DNA from: Microbispora amethystogenes
GTDB taxonomy: Bacteria; Actinomycetota; Actinomycetes; Streptosporangiales; Streptosporangiaceae
Direction of reading: 5' to 3'
NCBI RefSeq assembly: GCF_016863015.1
Contig: NZ_BOOB01000036.1
Span: forward strand, 120,674 to 184,673
DNA length: 64,000 nt
In this document: piece by piece, positions 36,843 to 45,868 of the stretch
Layout of the letters: each line of letters starts with the position of its first letter
Numbering within the stretch: the first letter of the stretch is position 1
Position numbers and translations under genes: made by a program
Notes under the pieces: generated by a model
The model's input: only the letters and a program-made list of their open reading frames with translations
What the model was told of the DNA's origin: nothing
Databases searched by the model: none

Positions 36843-38740
36843 CGGCCGAGGCCGGGCGACCGGGACCGCTGCGGGTCGCGAACTGCGGCGGCTTCTACGG
36901 CGACCGGCTCTCGGCGGCTCGGGAGATGGTCGAGGGCGGGCCGATCGACGTCCTGACCGGTGACTGGCTCGCCGAGCTCACCATGTCGATCCTCGCCGGA
37001 AACCGGCTGAAGGGCCGCCCCGGCTACGCCCGCACCTTCCTCACCCAGATGGAGCAGGTCCTCGGCACCTGTCTGGACCAGGGCGTCAGAGTGGTCTCCA
37101 ACGCGGGCGGCCTCGACCCGGCCGGCTGCGCGGAGGCGGTCTCCGCCCTGGCCGACCGGCTGGGGCTGCGCGTGAACGTCGCCCACGTCACCGGCGACGA
37201 CCTCATGCCGCTCGCTGAGCCGCCGGTCCACGCCGGCACCGGCGAGATCCTGCGGGAGCCCCCGCTCACCGCCAACGCCTACCTCGGCGGACGGCCGATC
37301 GCGGTGGCGCTGGAGCACGGCGCGGACGTTGTCGTCACAGGGCGGGTCACCGACGCGGCGCTGGTCACCGGGCCCGGCATGTGGTGGTTCGGCTGGCGTC
37401 CCGGCGACCTCGACGCGCTGGCCGGTTCGGTCGTCGCGGGGCACGTCATCGAGTGCGGCTGCCAGGCGACCGGCGGCAACTACGCCTTCTTCGAGGAGGT
37501 GCCCGGCCTGCCCCACTGTGGCTTCCCCATCGCCGAACTGCACGCGGACGGGTCGAGCGTCATCACCAAGCACCCGGGCACCGGCGGCCTGGTCTCGACC
37601 GGCACCGTGACCGCGCAACTGCTGTACGAGATCGCCTCGCCCCGCTATCTCGGCCCTGACGTGACGGCCCGGTTCGACACCGTACGCCTGGAACAGGCGG
37701 GTCCCGACCGGGTCAGGATCACGGGCGTACGCGGCGAGGCCCCGCCGGAGACGCTGAAGGTGGCGGTCACCTGCCTCGGCGGCTTCCGCAACACGATGAC
37801 CCTCGTGCTCACCGGCCTGGACATCGCCGCGAAGGCCCGGGTCGCGCAGGAGGCGATCTGGGCCCGCGTGCCCCGCGACTCGTTCGAGCAGGTCCACGTG
37901 GAGCTGACACCCCTCGGCCCGCACCCCTACAAGCCGGGCACAGCCGAGCCGGCCACACCCGGAACAGGCACGGCCCACGTCGGCGCGGCGGGCACGCTGG
38001 ACACGGACCCAGGCCGCGGGGACGCGAGGGACGCGAGGGCCGGGGAGCCGGGGGCTGGGGACGCGGAGGACGAGGGCGTTCCGGAGACGAATGGGACCGC
38101 GTTGCTGCGGATCACGGTCATGGACTCCGACGCACGCAAGGTCGGGCGGGCGTTCTCCTCGGCGGTGGTGGAGACCGGCCTGGCGAGCTACCCCGGCTTC
38201 TTCGGACTGACGCCGCCCGCCGACGCCTCCCCCTACGGCGTCTTCTGGCCGTCCTCGGTCGACGCCCGTGCCGTGCTCCCGGTCGTGACCGTCGGCGGGG
38301 TCCGCATCGAGGTGCCGTACGCGCCGCCCGGGCCACTGCTCTCCTCGGACCTGTACGGCGCGACCGGCGACGTCGCGGATCACGGGGCGGCGCCGCCGTA
38401 CGCGGGTGATCTCACGAGCGGGCCGGTCCGGCCACTGGGCAGGATCGCAGGCGCGCGGTCGGGCGACAAGGGCGGCGACGCCAACCTCGGCGTCTGGGTG
38501 CGCGACCCCGCCCACTACCCGTGGCTCGCGGCGTTCCTGACCGTGGAGCGGCTCAGGGAACTGCTGCCTGAGGTCGGCCGGCTGCCGGTGGAGCGGTTCG
38601 CGCTGCCCAACCTGCACGCGCTCAACTTCGTGGTCCACGGCCTGCTGGGCAGGGGCGTGGCCGCGAGCCCGCTCCTCGACGCGCAGGCCAAGGCGCTCGG
38701 GGAACGCCTGCGCGCGGTCCGCGTACCGGTTCCGTCGTGA
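36839..38740 (+). CDS. AtuA-family acyclic-terpene-utilisation protein
   Basis: The 633-residue protein has the AtuA (DUF1446) core: LRVANCGGFYGDRLSAAREM, IDVLTGDWLAELTMSILAGN, VVSNAGGLDPAGC and VVVTGRVTDAALVTGPGMWW. The C-terminal AtuA-like ferredoxin-fold domain follows (AGARSGDKGGDANLGVWVR). The core function is not established, although the family is needed for citronellol/geraniol growth in Pseudomonas. A low-complexity Pro/Gly/Ala/Asp insert (about residues 363-412) separates two halves. It overlaps the hydratase gene by four bases and ends the operon. Confidence 0.9.
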   Translation: MTAEAGRPGPLRVANCGGFYGDRLSAAREMVEGGPIDVLTGDWLAELTMSILAGNRLKGRPGYARTFLTQMEQVLGTCLDQGVRVVSNAGGLDPAGCAEAVSALADRLGLRVNVAHVTGDDLMPLAEPPVHAGTGEILREPPLTANAYLGGRPIAVALEHGADVVVTGRVTDAALVTGPGMWWFGWRPGDLDALAGSVVAGHVIECGCQATGGNYAFFEEVPGLPHCGFPIAELHADGSSVITKHPGTGGLVSTGTVTAQLLYEIASPRYLGPDVTARFDTVRLEQAGPDRVRITGVRGEAPPETLKVAVTCLGGFRNTMTLVLTGLDIAAKARVAQEAIWARVPRDSFEQVHVELTPLGPHPYKPGTAEPATPGTGTAHVGAAGTLDTDPGRGDARDARAGEPGAGDAEDEGVPETNGTALLRITVMDSDARKVGRAFSSAVVETGLASYPGFFGLTPPADASPYGVFWPSSVDARAVLPVVTVGGVRIEVPYAPPGPLLSSDLYGATGDVADHGAAPPYAGDLTSGPVRPLGRIAGARSGDKGGDANLGVWVRDPAHYPWLAAFLTVERLRELLPEVGRLPVERFALPNLHALNFVVHGLLGRGVAASPLLDAQAKALGERLRAVRVPVPS

Positions 38741-38751
38741 TCTCGCTCTAG

Positions 38752-38763
38752 GATTGCGCAATC
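38752..38763. promoter_or_regulatory. Palindrome over a -10-like box upstream of the XRE gene
   Basis: GATTGCGCAATC is a perfect 12-base palindrome. It overlaps TAGGAT (38749-38754), a plausible -10 element 38 bases before the regulator start. Position suggests autoregulation by the XRE protein. Confidence 0.5.
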
Positions 38764-38791
38764 GCAGGACCGCCCGCATGCGGAGGTGGAA

Positions 38792-39643
38792 GTGAGCGGT
38801 TTCCATCACGCCCGCATGGACCTGGGGGTCCGGCTGCGCCGGCTGCGGGAGAACGCCCGCCTGTCCGGGAAGGAGCTCGCCGAACGGCTCCACTGGCAGC
38901 CGTCGAAGGTCTCGCGCATCGAGAACGCCCGCCAGACCGCCTCCGAGGACGACGTGGCCGCGTGGGGGAAGGCCGTGGAGGCCGACCCGCAGACGATGGA
39001 CGCCCTGGTCAGGCAGGCGGCCGGGCTCCAGGAGCGGCAGGACTCCTGGCGGCAGCGGCAGCGGACCGGCCTCGCCGCCCTGCAGGACGACATCCGCGAC
39101 CTGGAGACGCGGACCCTGCTGTTCCGGGCCTTCGAGCCCGGCGTGGTGATCGGGCTGCTGCAGACCACGGAGTACGCCCGGCACGTCTTCGGGAAGCTCG
39201 GGCGGCTGTACAAGTCGGCCGCCGACGTGGACGACGCGATCCGGATCCGGATGCGGCGCCAGGAGATCCTGTACGACCCGGCGCGGCGGTTCCGGTTCGT
39301 CATGCCCGAGGCGGTGCTGCGCTACCGGCTGGCGCCGCCCGAGGTGATGCGCGGCCAGCTCGACCGGCTGATCGCGGTGACGACGCTGCCGAACGTGGAG
39401 TTCGGCCTGCTGCCGTTCGAGGCGCCGCTGCCGTCCGCGCTGACGAACTCGTTCTGGATCTACGACAACGCCCTGGTGGGGGTGGCCACCGGCACCCGGG
39501 ACCTGCTGCTGCGCGACACCGGCGAGGTGGAGTTCTACGCCCGGGCGTTCGAGGAGTTCTGCGAGGTGGCGGCCTTCCGGGACGACGCGAGGGCGCTGAT
39601 CGTCCGCGCCCTCGACGACTACACCGCCCACCCGCCGCGCTGA
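38792..39643 (+). CDS. XRE-family regulator with DUF5753 domain
   Basis: The 283-residue protein has an N-terminal helix-turn-helix (LGVRLRRLRENARLSGKEL; HWQPSKVSRIENARQ) and a DUF5753 domain (RAFEPGVVIGLLQTTEYAR; FGLLPFEAPLP; ATGTRDLLLRDTGEVEFY). This architecture is abundant in filamentous actinomycetes, often beside a small DUF397 gene, but no DUF397 gene is present here. GTG 38792 follows a GGAGG site; GTG 38786 overlaps that site and is less likely. Confidence 0.9.
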   Translation: MSGFHHARMDLGVRLRRLRENARLSGKELAERLHWQPSKVSRIENARQTASEDDVAAWGKAVEADPQTMDALVRQAAGLQERQDSWRQRQRTGLAALQDDIRDLETRTLLFRAFEPGVVIGLLQTTEYARHVFGKLGRLYKSAADVDDAIRIRMRRQEILYDPARRFRFVMPEAVLRYRLAPPEVMRGQLDRLIAVTTLPNVEFGLLPFEAPLPSALTNSFWIYDNALVGVATGTRDLLLRDTGEVEFYARAFEEFCEVAAFRDDARALIVRALDDYTAHPPR

Positions 39644-39745
39644 GCGCGCCGACGGGTTCAGGCGGCCCGTCGCCGGGCCGCCGCCCGTCCGCTCCGGCAA
39701 GGGGCCACCCGTCCGCCCCTCGGCGTGCCGTGATTCAGCGCGCCG

Positions 39746-40162
39746 TCATTCGCCCAGCACGGTCTGCAGGTCCATGACGTGGTCCTGCGTCTGCTGCAGC
39801 AGCGGGCGCAGCGCCTCGGCGACGTCGCTCAGGCCGAGCTGCTGGGCCTGCTCCACCCGCTCGCGGTAGCGGCGCAGCTGCTCCTGCTCCAGTTCGAGGT
39901 CGAGCCGCAATGCCTGCTCGCTGTCGGCCGCGACCGGGATCTCGGGAACGCGGACGCTCGGCACCCCGCCGAGGAAGTCGATCTGCTCGGCCAGCGTGCT
40001 CGCGTGGTTGAGCTCCTGGCCGAGGTGCTGCTTGAGCTCCTCGATGATCGACAGGTACTGCGCGCCCTTGATCGTCGCCGCGTGCTGGACGTACTGCACG
40101 ATCGAGCGGTACTCGCTCTCCAGGTCCTCGTTCAGGAGGGCGATGAAGGCCTCCGTGTCCAT
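39746..40162 (-). CDS. Ferritin-like (bacterioferritin-type) protein
   Basis: The 138-residue four-helix protein has NEDLESEYRSIVQYVQHAA in helix 1 and EELKQHLGQELNHASTL in helix 2, with the Glu and His residues expected to bind a di-iron centre, then two more helices to LQTVLGE. It is shorter than bacterioferritin (about 158) and most like small actinobacterial ferritin-like proteins. ATG 40162 is preceded by AAAGGA. Possible roles are iron or peroxide handling. Confidence 0.85.
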   Translation of the reverse strand: MDTEAFIALLNEDLESEYRSIVQYVQHAATIKGAQYLSIIEELKQHLGQELNHASTLAEQIDFLGGVPSVRVPEIPVAADSEQALRLDLELEQEQLRRYRERVEQAQQLGLSDVAEALRPLLQQTQDHVMDLQTVLGE

Positions 40163-40269
40163 GGGTGATCGTCCTTTCGTCATCGAGAGGCCCTTCCCGT
40201 ACCCGCGAAGCTGACGGCCGAACGCGTCCGGCCCGGATATCAGCCCTGGATATCGGCCGCTCACGCCGC

Positions 40270-42426
40270 TCAGCTCAGGCGGTAAAGGGTGCTTGTCCCG
40301 CTTCCGCCGTACTCGGACGCCGGAACGAGGGTCGCGTTGGCCTTCACCCAGGCGGTGAGGGACGAGTCGGCCCCGCCACCGGCCCTGCCGCTGGGTCCGC
40401 GCCCGTCGCCGAGCAGGACGTACCGCAGGCCGCCGTCCGCGGCGTACCTCCTCAGCAGGTCCACGGTCATCGCCGGATCGGAGCCGGTGAAGCCGCCCAT
40501 CGCGATGACAGGCTCCCCGGTCGACAGGATGAGCGAGGAGGCGCTCTGCGCGCTCCCCACGGCGACCAGCCAGGTGGCGCCGCCCTTGTTCCGCTTCAGA
40601 TAGGCGGTCATCCCGGCGTCCACCTCGCCGCCGGGGCCCCGCATGCCCCGGTCGCCCCGCACGTCCCCACCGGACGCGGGGGCCCCGGGATCGTCCGCTC
40701 CCGCCGCCGGTCGCACGCCGCCGGGCGAAGCCATTCCGCTCATCCCGCCCGGGCCGCCGAAGCCGCCTCGGCCGGAGAGCCCGGAGGGGCCGGCGGTCGG
40801 GTTGGTGCCGTTCACCACCGCGCCGAGCGGCGTCACGGCGTACGCCGCCGGACCGGCGAGCCCGGCTACGACCGCCACGGCCAATGCAAGTGCCATAATC
40901 CGTGCCGCCGTACGACGTCCATGCCCGGCCGGTACGGCACGGTCCGCGCCCCGACCAGCGGGGCCGTCGCGGTCCGCGCCCCGCTCAGCGGAGACGAACG
41001 CCGTGGCCACCAGGGCGAGGACGGCCACCGCCGTCGCGCCCGCGATCGTCCAGGCGAGCCAGGGCACGAACTCCGGCGTACGGCGCAGCACGGCGAACGA
41101 CCAGGCGCCCGTCACGGCGACCGCCGCCGCCAGAGTCAGTCGCCAGGCCCGGGACGTACGGGCCGCCCGCCACATCAGCACGCCGCCGGCGCCCGTCAGC
41201 GCGGCGATCGCGGGGGCCATCGCGGTCGTGTAATAGGGGTGGAAGGTGCCGCTGGAGAAGCTGAACACGGCGTAGTGGACCACCAGCCAGCCGCCCCACA
41301 GCAGCAGCGCGGCGCGGACGGGCCGCGTCGCGGGCCCGTACGCGTGCCGGGCGGCCAGGAGCAGGCCGCAGACGAGCGCGATCACGGCGAACGGGAGCAG
41401 CCAGGAGATCTGCCCGGCCATGACGTCGTTGAACAGCCGTCCGGCCCCGGCCGTGCCGCCGAACCCGCCTCCCGGGCCGCCTCCTGGGCCACCTCCCGGT
41501 CCGCCGCCGAAGGCCCGGGTGAGGCCCTCGGGCAGGTCGCCGGACGCCGCGGCGGGGAGCCGTCCCGGCCCGCCGTCGCCCGCACCGCCGAATACGCGGC
41601 CGAGGCCGTTGTAGCCGATCACGAGGTCCCACACGCTGTTGTCGGTGCTGCCCCCGACGTACGGCCGGGATGAGGCCGGGGTCAGGTCGACCAGGACCAT
41701 CCACCACCCGCTGGAGACGACGAGCACCGCTCCGGCGGCGAGCAGGCGCCCGATCCGCCGTACGAGCCGTCCCGGCGCGGCGTACAGGTAGGTGAGCGCG
41801 AACGCGGGCAGTACGAGGTAGGCCTGCAGCATCTTGGTGGTGAAGGCGAGGCCCACCAGCACGGCGACGGCCAGCAGTGTGCGCAGGCGCCCGGAGCGGA
41901 TCGCCTCCAGGCAGAACCACCCTGCCGCCACCAGCAGGAACACCAGGATCGTGTCGGGGTTGTTGTCCCGGTTGATGGCGACGGTGATCGGCGTCAGCGT
42001 CATCACCAGCGCCGCCAGCAGTGCCGCCGCCCCGGCCGCCCGCTCGTCGAGCCCGCGCAGCGACCGCCGTACGGCCGAGCCGACCAGGGCCACCGACCCG
42101 ACCCCGGCGGCGGCCTGCGGCAGCAGCATGCTCCACGTGCCGAAGCCGAAGATCCTGGCCGACAGGCCCATGACCCACAGCGCGAACGGCGGCTTGTCGA
42201 CGGTGATGAACGACCCGGCGTCCAGCGCGCCGTAGAAGAACGCCTTCCAGCTCCGGGTGCCGGAGTAGATCGCGGCGGCGTAGTAGTCGTTGGCGTACCC
42301 GTTGCGGCCGAGCGCCCACGTGTAGAGGACGGCCGCGAGGACCAGGACGGCCCACCGGCCCCAGCGCAGGAGCGGAGTGGCGGGGGCTCGCCGGCCGATC
42401 GGGGTCATGGTGGTGAGCGCGGTCAT
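40270..42426 (-). CDS. GT39-family (ArnT/PMT-like) polyprenyl-phosphate sugar transferase
   Basis: The 718-residue protein has about ten to twelve membrane helices. The conserved first loop is NGYANDYYAAAIYSGTRSWK, with the acidic catalytic site, followed by DAGSFITVDKPPFALW. Two Gly/Pro-rich loops (for example GGGPGGGPGGGPGGGFGG) and a C-terminal extracytoplasmic domain (GGFTGSDPAMTVDLLRRYA) follow. It should move a sugar from a polyprenyl-phosphate carrier to a surface acceptor. It overlaps the GT2 gene by four bases (ATGA); that enzyme probably makes the carrier-linked sugar. Confidence 0.9.
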   Translation of the reverse strand: MTALTTMTPIGRRAPATPLLRWGRWAVLVLAAVLYTWALGRNGYANDYYAAAIYSGTRSWKAFFYGALDAGSFITVDKPPFALWVMGLSARIFGFGTWSMLLPQAAAGVGSVALVGSAVRRSLRGLDERAAGAAALLAALVMTLTPITVAINRDNNPDTILVFLLVAAGWFCLEAIRSGRLRTLLAVAVLVGLAFTTKMLQAYLVLPAFALTYLYAAPGRLVRRIGRLLAAGAVLVVSSGWWMVLVDLTPASSRPYVGGSTDNSVWDLVIGYNGLGRVFGGAGDGGPGRLPAAASGDLPEGLTRAFGGGPGGGPGGGPGGGFGGTAGAGRLFNDVMAGQISWLLPFAVIALVCGLLLAARHAYGPATRPVRAALLLWGGWLVVHYAVFSFSSGTFHPYYTTAMAPAIAALTGAGGVLMWRAARTSRAWRLTLAAAVAVTGAWSFAVLRRTPEFVPWLAWTIAGATAVAVLALVATAFVSAERGADRDGPAGRGADRAVPAGHGRRTAARIMALALAVAVVAGLAGPAAYAVTPLGAVVNGTNPTAGPSGLSGRGGFGGPGGMSGMASPGGVRPAAGADDPGAPASGGDVRGDRGMRGPGGEVDAGMTAYLKRNKGGATWLVAVGSAQSASSLILSTGEPVIAMGGFTGSDPAMTVDLLRRYAADGGLRYVLLGDGRGPSGRAGGGADSSLTAWVKANATLVPASEYGGSGTSTLYRLS

Positions 42427-43595
42427 CGGGAATCCTCGCCGGGCGCGAAGACCCAGGATCGCAGGAGCAGGAAGCGCAGGAGCGTGGCGAGGGCGTTGGC
42501 GACGATCACGGCGGCCAGTTCGGCCGCGCGCGGCGCTCCGGCGGGCAGCGCGGCCAGGCCCGCGCTGGTCAGCGCGAGCCCCGCGACGAAGGCGACCAGC
42601 CCGCCCAGGTGGTGGCGCAGGACCCCCGCCCGGCCGCGTACGCCGAAGGTGAAGCGCCGGTTGGCGGCGGTGTTGGCCACCGCCGTCACCAGCAGCGCGA
42701 CCGCGTTGGCGGTCACCGGCGGCAGGACCGCGCGCAGCGTCCAGAACAGCGCGAGGTGGGCGACCGTGCTGATCACGCCGATCACCGCGAACGCCGGGAT
42801 CTGCCTCCTGACCGATGTGGCGGCCGGGCGGGCGGGTGGACGGCGCATGCTCGTGCGGGCGACCCGCCACATGCCGCGCAGGTCGCCGACGGCCGTCCGC
42901 ACGATGTCCACCCGGCTGTCGGGGTCGTCCACCCAGTCGACCGGCACCTCGTGGATGCGCAGGCCGTGCTGCTCGGCGAGCAGCAGCAACTCGGTGTCGA
43001 AGAACCACTCCTCGTCGCGCACGGCCGGCAGCAGAGCCTGCGCCACCTCCGTACGGACGGCCTTGAAGCCGCACTGCGCGTCGGAGAAGCGCACACCCAT
43101 CAGCGACCGCAGGAGCAGGTTGTAGGCCCGGGAGACGGTCTCGCGCTTCGGGCCGCGCACCACGTTGGCCCAGGGAGACAGGCGGGTGCCGATCGCCAGG
43201 TCGCTGTGCCCGCTCAGCAGCGGCGCGACGAGCGGCAGGAAGGCGTCCAGGTCGGTCGACAGGTCGACGTCCATGTACGCGACGACGTCGGCGTCGCTGG
43301 CCTCCCACACCCTCCGCAGGGCCCGGCCCCGGCCCTTCAGGTCCAGGTGCACGGCCCGCACCCCGGGCAGTTCGCCCGCCAGCCGCTCGGCGATCCGCCA
43401 CGTGGCGTCGGCGCTCGCGTTGTCCGCGATCGTCACGCGGAAGCCGTACGGGAACTCGCGGGCGAGGTAGCCGTGCAGCCGCCGCACGCTCGCGGCCAGC
43501 ACGCGCTCCTCGTTGTGGACGGGGACGACCACCTCGACCAGCCGGGTCCGGCGGGACGCCCCCGTCTCCGGCCCGGGGACCATCGTTACGCTCAT
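42423..43595 (-). CDS. GT2 polyprenyl-phosphate glycosyltransferase fused to GtrA domain
   Basis: The 390-residue protein has an N-terminal DPM1-like GT2 domain (EVVVPVHNEERVLAASVRRL; VVAYMDVDLSTDLDAFLPLV, with DxD-type Asp residues). Its C-terminal GtrA-type four-helix membrane domain runs from about residue 255 (FAVIGVISTVAHLALFW; ANTAANRRFTFG). It should charge polyprenyl phosphate with a sugar and help flip it. ATG 43595 is chosen; GTG 43604 is nine bases earlier. It is the first gene of a two-gene surface-glycosylation operon. Confidence 0.9.
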   Translation of the reverse strand: MSVTMVPGPETGASRRTRLVEVVVPVHNEERVLAASVRRLHGYLAREFPYGFRVTIADNASADATWRIAERLAGELPGVRAVHLDLKGRGRALRRVWEASDADVVAYMDVDLSTDLDAFLPLVAPLLSGHSDLAIGTRLSPWANVVRGPKRETVSRAYNLLLRSLMGVRFSDAQCGFKAVRTEVAQALLPAVRDEEWFFDTELLLLAEQHGLRIHEVPVDWVDDPDSRVDIVRTAVGDLRGMWRVARTSMRRPPARPAATSVRRQIPAFAVIGVISTVAHLALFWTLRAVLPPVTANAVALLVTAVANTAANRRFTFGVRGRAGVLRHHLGGLVAFVAGLALTSAGLAALPAGAPRAAELAAVIVANALATLLRFLLLRSWVFAPGEDSR

Positions 43596-43866
43596 GGGCC
43601 CCACGCTCGGGCGTCCTCATGGGACCGCCCTGAGGCGTCGATTAACGCCGCATGAGAACCCTCTGCCGCGCCGGCCACCATAAGTGATGTCAGCAGAGCT
43701 GCCTGCATTGCCAGCATCGAACGGTGAAACAACTGCTGCTTCGAATCGGTGACCACCCGCATCGGCGCATCACGCAAGAGCTCGCCGACATCCGGCAGAT
43801 CTACCCGCCTGAGCGGGAGGCACTTGGCGTGGTCGCCTTCGGCATCGAGCTGATCGAGACGGCGCG
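43596..43866. other. Region without an intact gene
   Basis: The part next to 43595 is the upstream region of the glycosyltransferase operon, with ATTAAC (43641-43646) and CATGAGAA (43651-43658). The rest has short open frames on both strands, none with a ribosome site or a family match that I can recognise. It leads into a TipAS remnant, so it may be decayed coding DNA. Confidence 0.5.
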
Positions 43867-44154
43867 CAGTGGGCGCAGTACGCCGAGCGGGCCGGCGAGA
43901 TGACACCGGAGGACTGGAAGGCGGTCGCGGCCGAGACCGGCGCCCTGAACGCCGACTTCGCCGCCGATCCCCGCTTCGCGGCCCACTACGACGCGGTCAC
44001 GCCGGGCCTCGCCGTCTGGCTGCGCGACACGATCCGCGCGGACGCCGAGGCCCACGGCGTCAACCCGGAGTCCGCGACCTGGCGTTGTGGTTTCGTTCGT
44101 GAGTTTCGACCGCACTTGGCGGGCGGGACCGTGATTTATGTTCGCGGGAAATGA
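43867..44154 (+). pseudogene. TipAS-domain (MerR TipA-type) remnant
   Basis: The frame reads QWAQYAERAGEMTPEDWKAV at its start, then ETGALNADFAAD and a helical stretch typical of the thiopeptide-binding TipAS domain of MerR-family TipA regulators. It has no DNA-binding half, opens after an in-frame stop at 43810, and its end (after about 44090) departs from the family. A short version could start at ATG 43900 but lacks a ribosome site. I read it as a decayed fragment. Confidence 0.55.
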
Positions 44155-44204
44155 CCGCACCCTGAGCCCCGCCAGGGCCCCAGGTCTTCCGGGCTCTGTA
44201 GTGG

Positions 44205-44810
44205 CTAGCGCAGCAGGCATTCGGATCTAAGGCGGTCGAAGGCTCGGGGTGTAGGGAGCTGGTCAAGGGACTGCTTGATGGTCAGGGCGCAGTCACGGGG
44301 GCTGGTTGCGGTGGTGTCGCATTCGATGTCATAAGCGCCGTAGGAGTGGACCTGGCGGAGCTGGGCGGCCGCCTGTCCGGGCTGCCGGTCGCCGCGTTCC
44401 TTTTCCCGGCGTGCCAATTCCTGTCCTGAGCAGCGTACGCCGATGAAGACGACGTCCAGGCCGCTGAGGACGGTGAGGCAGTCCAGCAGGCGCCACTGCT
44501 CGCTGAGGACGTAGTCGACGACGAGGTCGTTGCCGGCCTGGGCCATGCCCGCGACCGCACGGTGGAAGCCGGCCCGGGTCCGGGCCAGGACGGCGGCCAG
44601 TTCGCCGGGATCCAGCTCCAGCGTGCGCTGGCGGGCGCGCATCGCGTTGATGGCATCGACGGGCAGGTGGAAGAAGGGGCGATCCAGGATGAGCAGGAGC
44701 TGCCCGGCGATGCTCGACTTGCCTGAGCTGGACGTCCCGTTGAGGAAGAGAACCTGCCCGGTCCGGGCTGCTGGGAAGCTCATGGCTTCATTCTGGCTTC
44801 GCCGCTTCAT
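44205..44810 (-). CDS. Chloramphenicol-phosphotransferase-like P-loop kinase
   Basis: The 201-residue protein has the CPT-family P-loop FLNGTSSSGKSSIAGQLL, followed by FFHLPVDAINAM and the conserved NDLVVDYVLSE. It ends with a helix around DCALTIKQSLDQL. Chloramphenicol phosphotransferase inactivates the drug by 3-O-phosphorylation; many homologues have other or unknown targets. ATG 44810 overlaps the upstream stop (ATGA); ATG 44783 (MSFPAARTGQ) is closer to the usual family start. Resistance is possible but not shown. Confidence 0.82.
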   Translation of the reverse strand: MKRRSQNEAMSFPAARTGQVLFLNGTSSSGKSSIAGQLLLILDRPFFHLPVDAINAMRARQRTLELDPGELAAVLARTRAGFHRAVAGMAQAGNDLVVDYVLSEQWRLLDCLTVLSGLDVVFIGVRCSGQELARREKERGDRQPGQAAAQLRQVHSYGAYDIECDTTATSPRDCALTIKQSLDQLPTPRAFDRLRSECLLR

Positions 44811-45868
44811 TCGCGGCCCGGGTTTCCGGAGATCGCGGCCTCGTCGGGGGTGAGGTCGTACGGTGACGCCGGACGGCCCTCGCAGCGGGAGTCGGGCAGG
44901 ATCGCCACAGGCGCGGGAGCCAGCCAGGAAAGGGCGCTCCGCTCGACGTTCCACTGGTAGAGGTCCACGGTGGTGTGCGGGACCGCGCCCGGCTCCGGGC
45001 AGAGCACCTGAGACACCAGCAGGTCGTTGCGTACGAAACGGACCGCGCCGGAGCGTTCGAGGATGGTGACGAGACGGTCGTCACTGGCGATCACGTAGCC
45101 GACCGTGACCTGCTCGGCCTTGCCGTTCGGCTCGGTGGCGATCTCCATGGCCGTGAGCGGCAGGATCGGCGAGCGCAGCACCACCACTCCGGCCACCAGC
45201 GGGAAGAGCACGGCGAGCGTCCAGGTCAGGCCGTGCACCACCAACGGCGCGGCGGGTGCGGGGACCGGCCCGGTGACCAGCGGGGCGAGCACGGGCGGCG
45301 CGGTGAGCAGGATCAGCGTGGCGACGTCGCGCTGCGCCAGCGCCTGCATGATCGCCGGGCGGAGCAGCAGGAGGACGAGCACGCCGGAGACCACCGGCAC
45401 CACCAGGCAGACGGCCCGGATCCACATCCGGTCCAGTGGGCGGCGTTCCCGCACGGTCAGCCCGGCCACCGCGAGCGTGAGCATAAGCAGGGTCGGCAGG
45501 AAACGGAGCTGCCAGCCGAGCAGCCCGACGCCCACGGCCACCGCGACCACCCAGTCGGGCACCCGGTCGGCGGCCCGCGCCACCCAGAAGGAGCGACGGG
45601 TGCTGAGCCGGTAGAGCGGCCCGAGCACCCGTCCGGCCAGCACTACAGCAGGCAGCACCCACACGAGCGTCAGCAGCACCGTGGTGAGCAGGCCGAGCGG
45701 GCTGACGTACTGCACGAGCAACAGCAGGGTCTGCGTGTCCTGCCGGCTGGCGTACCAGAGCCGCATCACCAGCAGCACCAGCGGGAAGGCGGGCAGGAGC
45801 GTCAGCACCCACTCCTGGTTGCGCTGCGGCGCGCGGACCCTGCCCTTCTCCCCGGCCTCAGCAGCCAT
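44807..45868 (-). CDS. Polytopic membrane protein of unknown function
   Basis: I do not recognise this 353-residue protein. It has about eight or nine hydrophobic helices between residues 20 and 235 and a soluble C-terminal part of about 115 residues (EQVTVGYVIASDDRLVTILE; VDLYQWNVERSALSWL). Its start overlaps the end of the solute-binding-protein gene by 11 bases, and its stop overlaps the CPT-like start by four. The tight link to a membrane-anchored binding protein suggests the two act together at the membrane. Confidence 0.75.
   Translation of the reverse strand: MAAEAGEKGRVRAPQRNQEWVLTLLPAFPLVLLVMRLWYASRQDTQTLLLLVQYVSPLGLLTTVLLTLVWVLPAVVLAGRVLGPLYRLSTRRSFWVARAADRVPDWVVAVAVGVGLLGWQLRFLPTLLMLTLAVAGLTVRERRPLDRMWIRAVCLVVPVVSGVLVLLLLRPAIMQALAQRDVATLILLTAPPVLAPLVTGPVPAPAAPLVVHGLTWTLAVLFPLVAGVVVLRSPILPLTAMEIATEPNGKAEQVTVGYVIASDDRLVTILERSGAVRFVRNDLLVSQVLCPEPGAVPHTTVDLYQWNVERSALSWLAPAPVAILPDSRCEGRPASPYDLTPDEAAISGNPGRE

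Noticed and set aside
43592..43906. 104-codon minus-strand frame at the glycosyltransferase upstream region
   Set aside because: No ribosome site, unlike codon use, and it overlaps the promoter region and the TipAS remnant.
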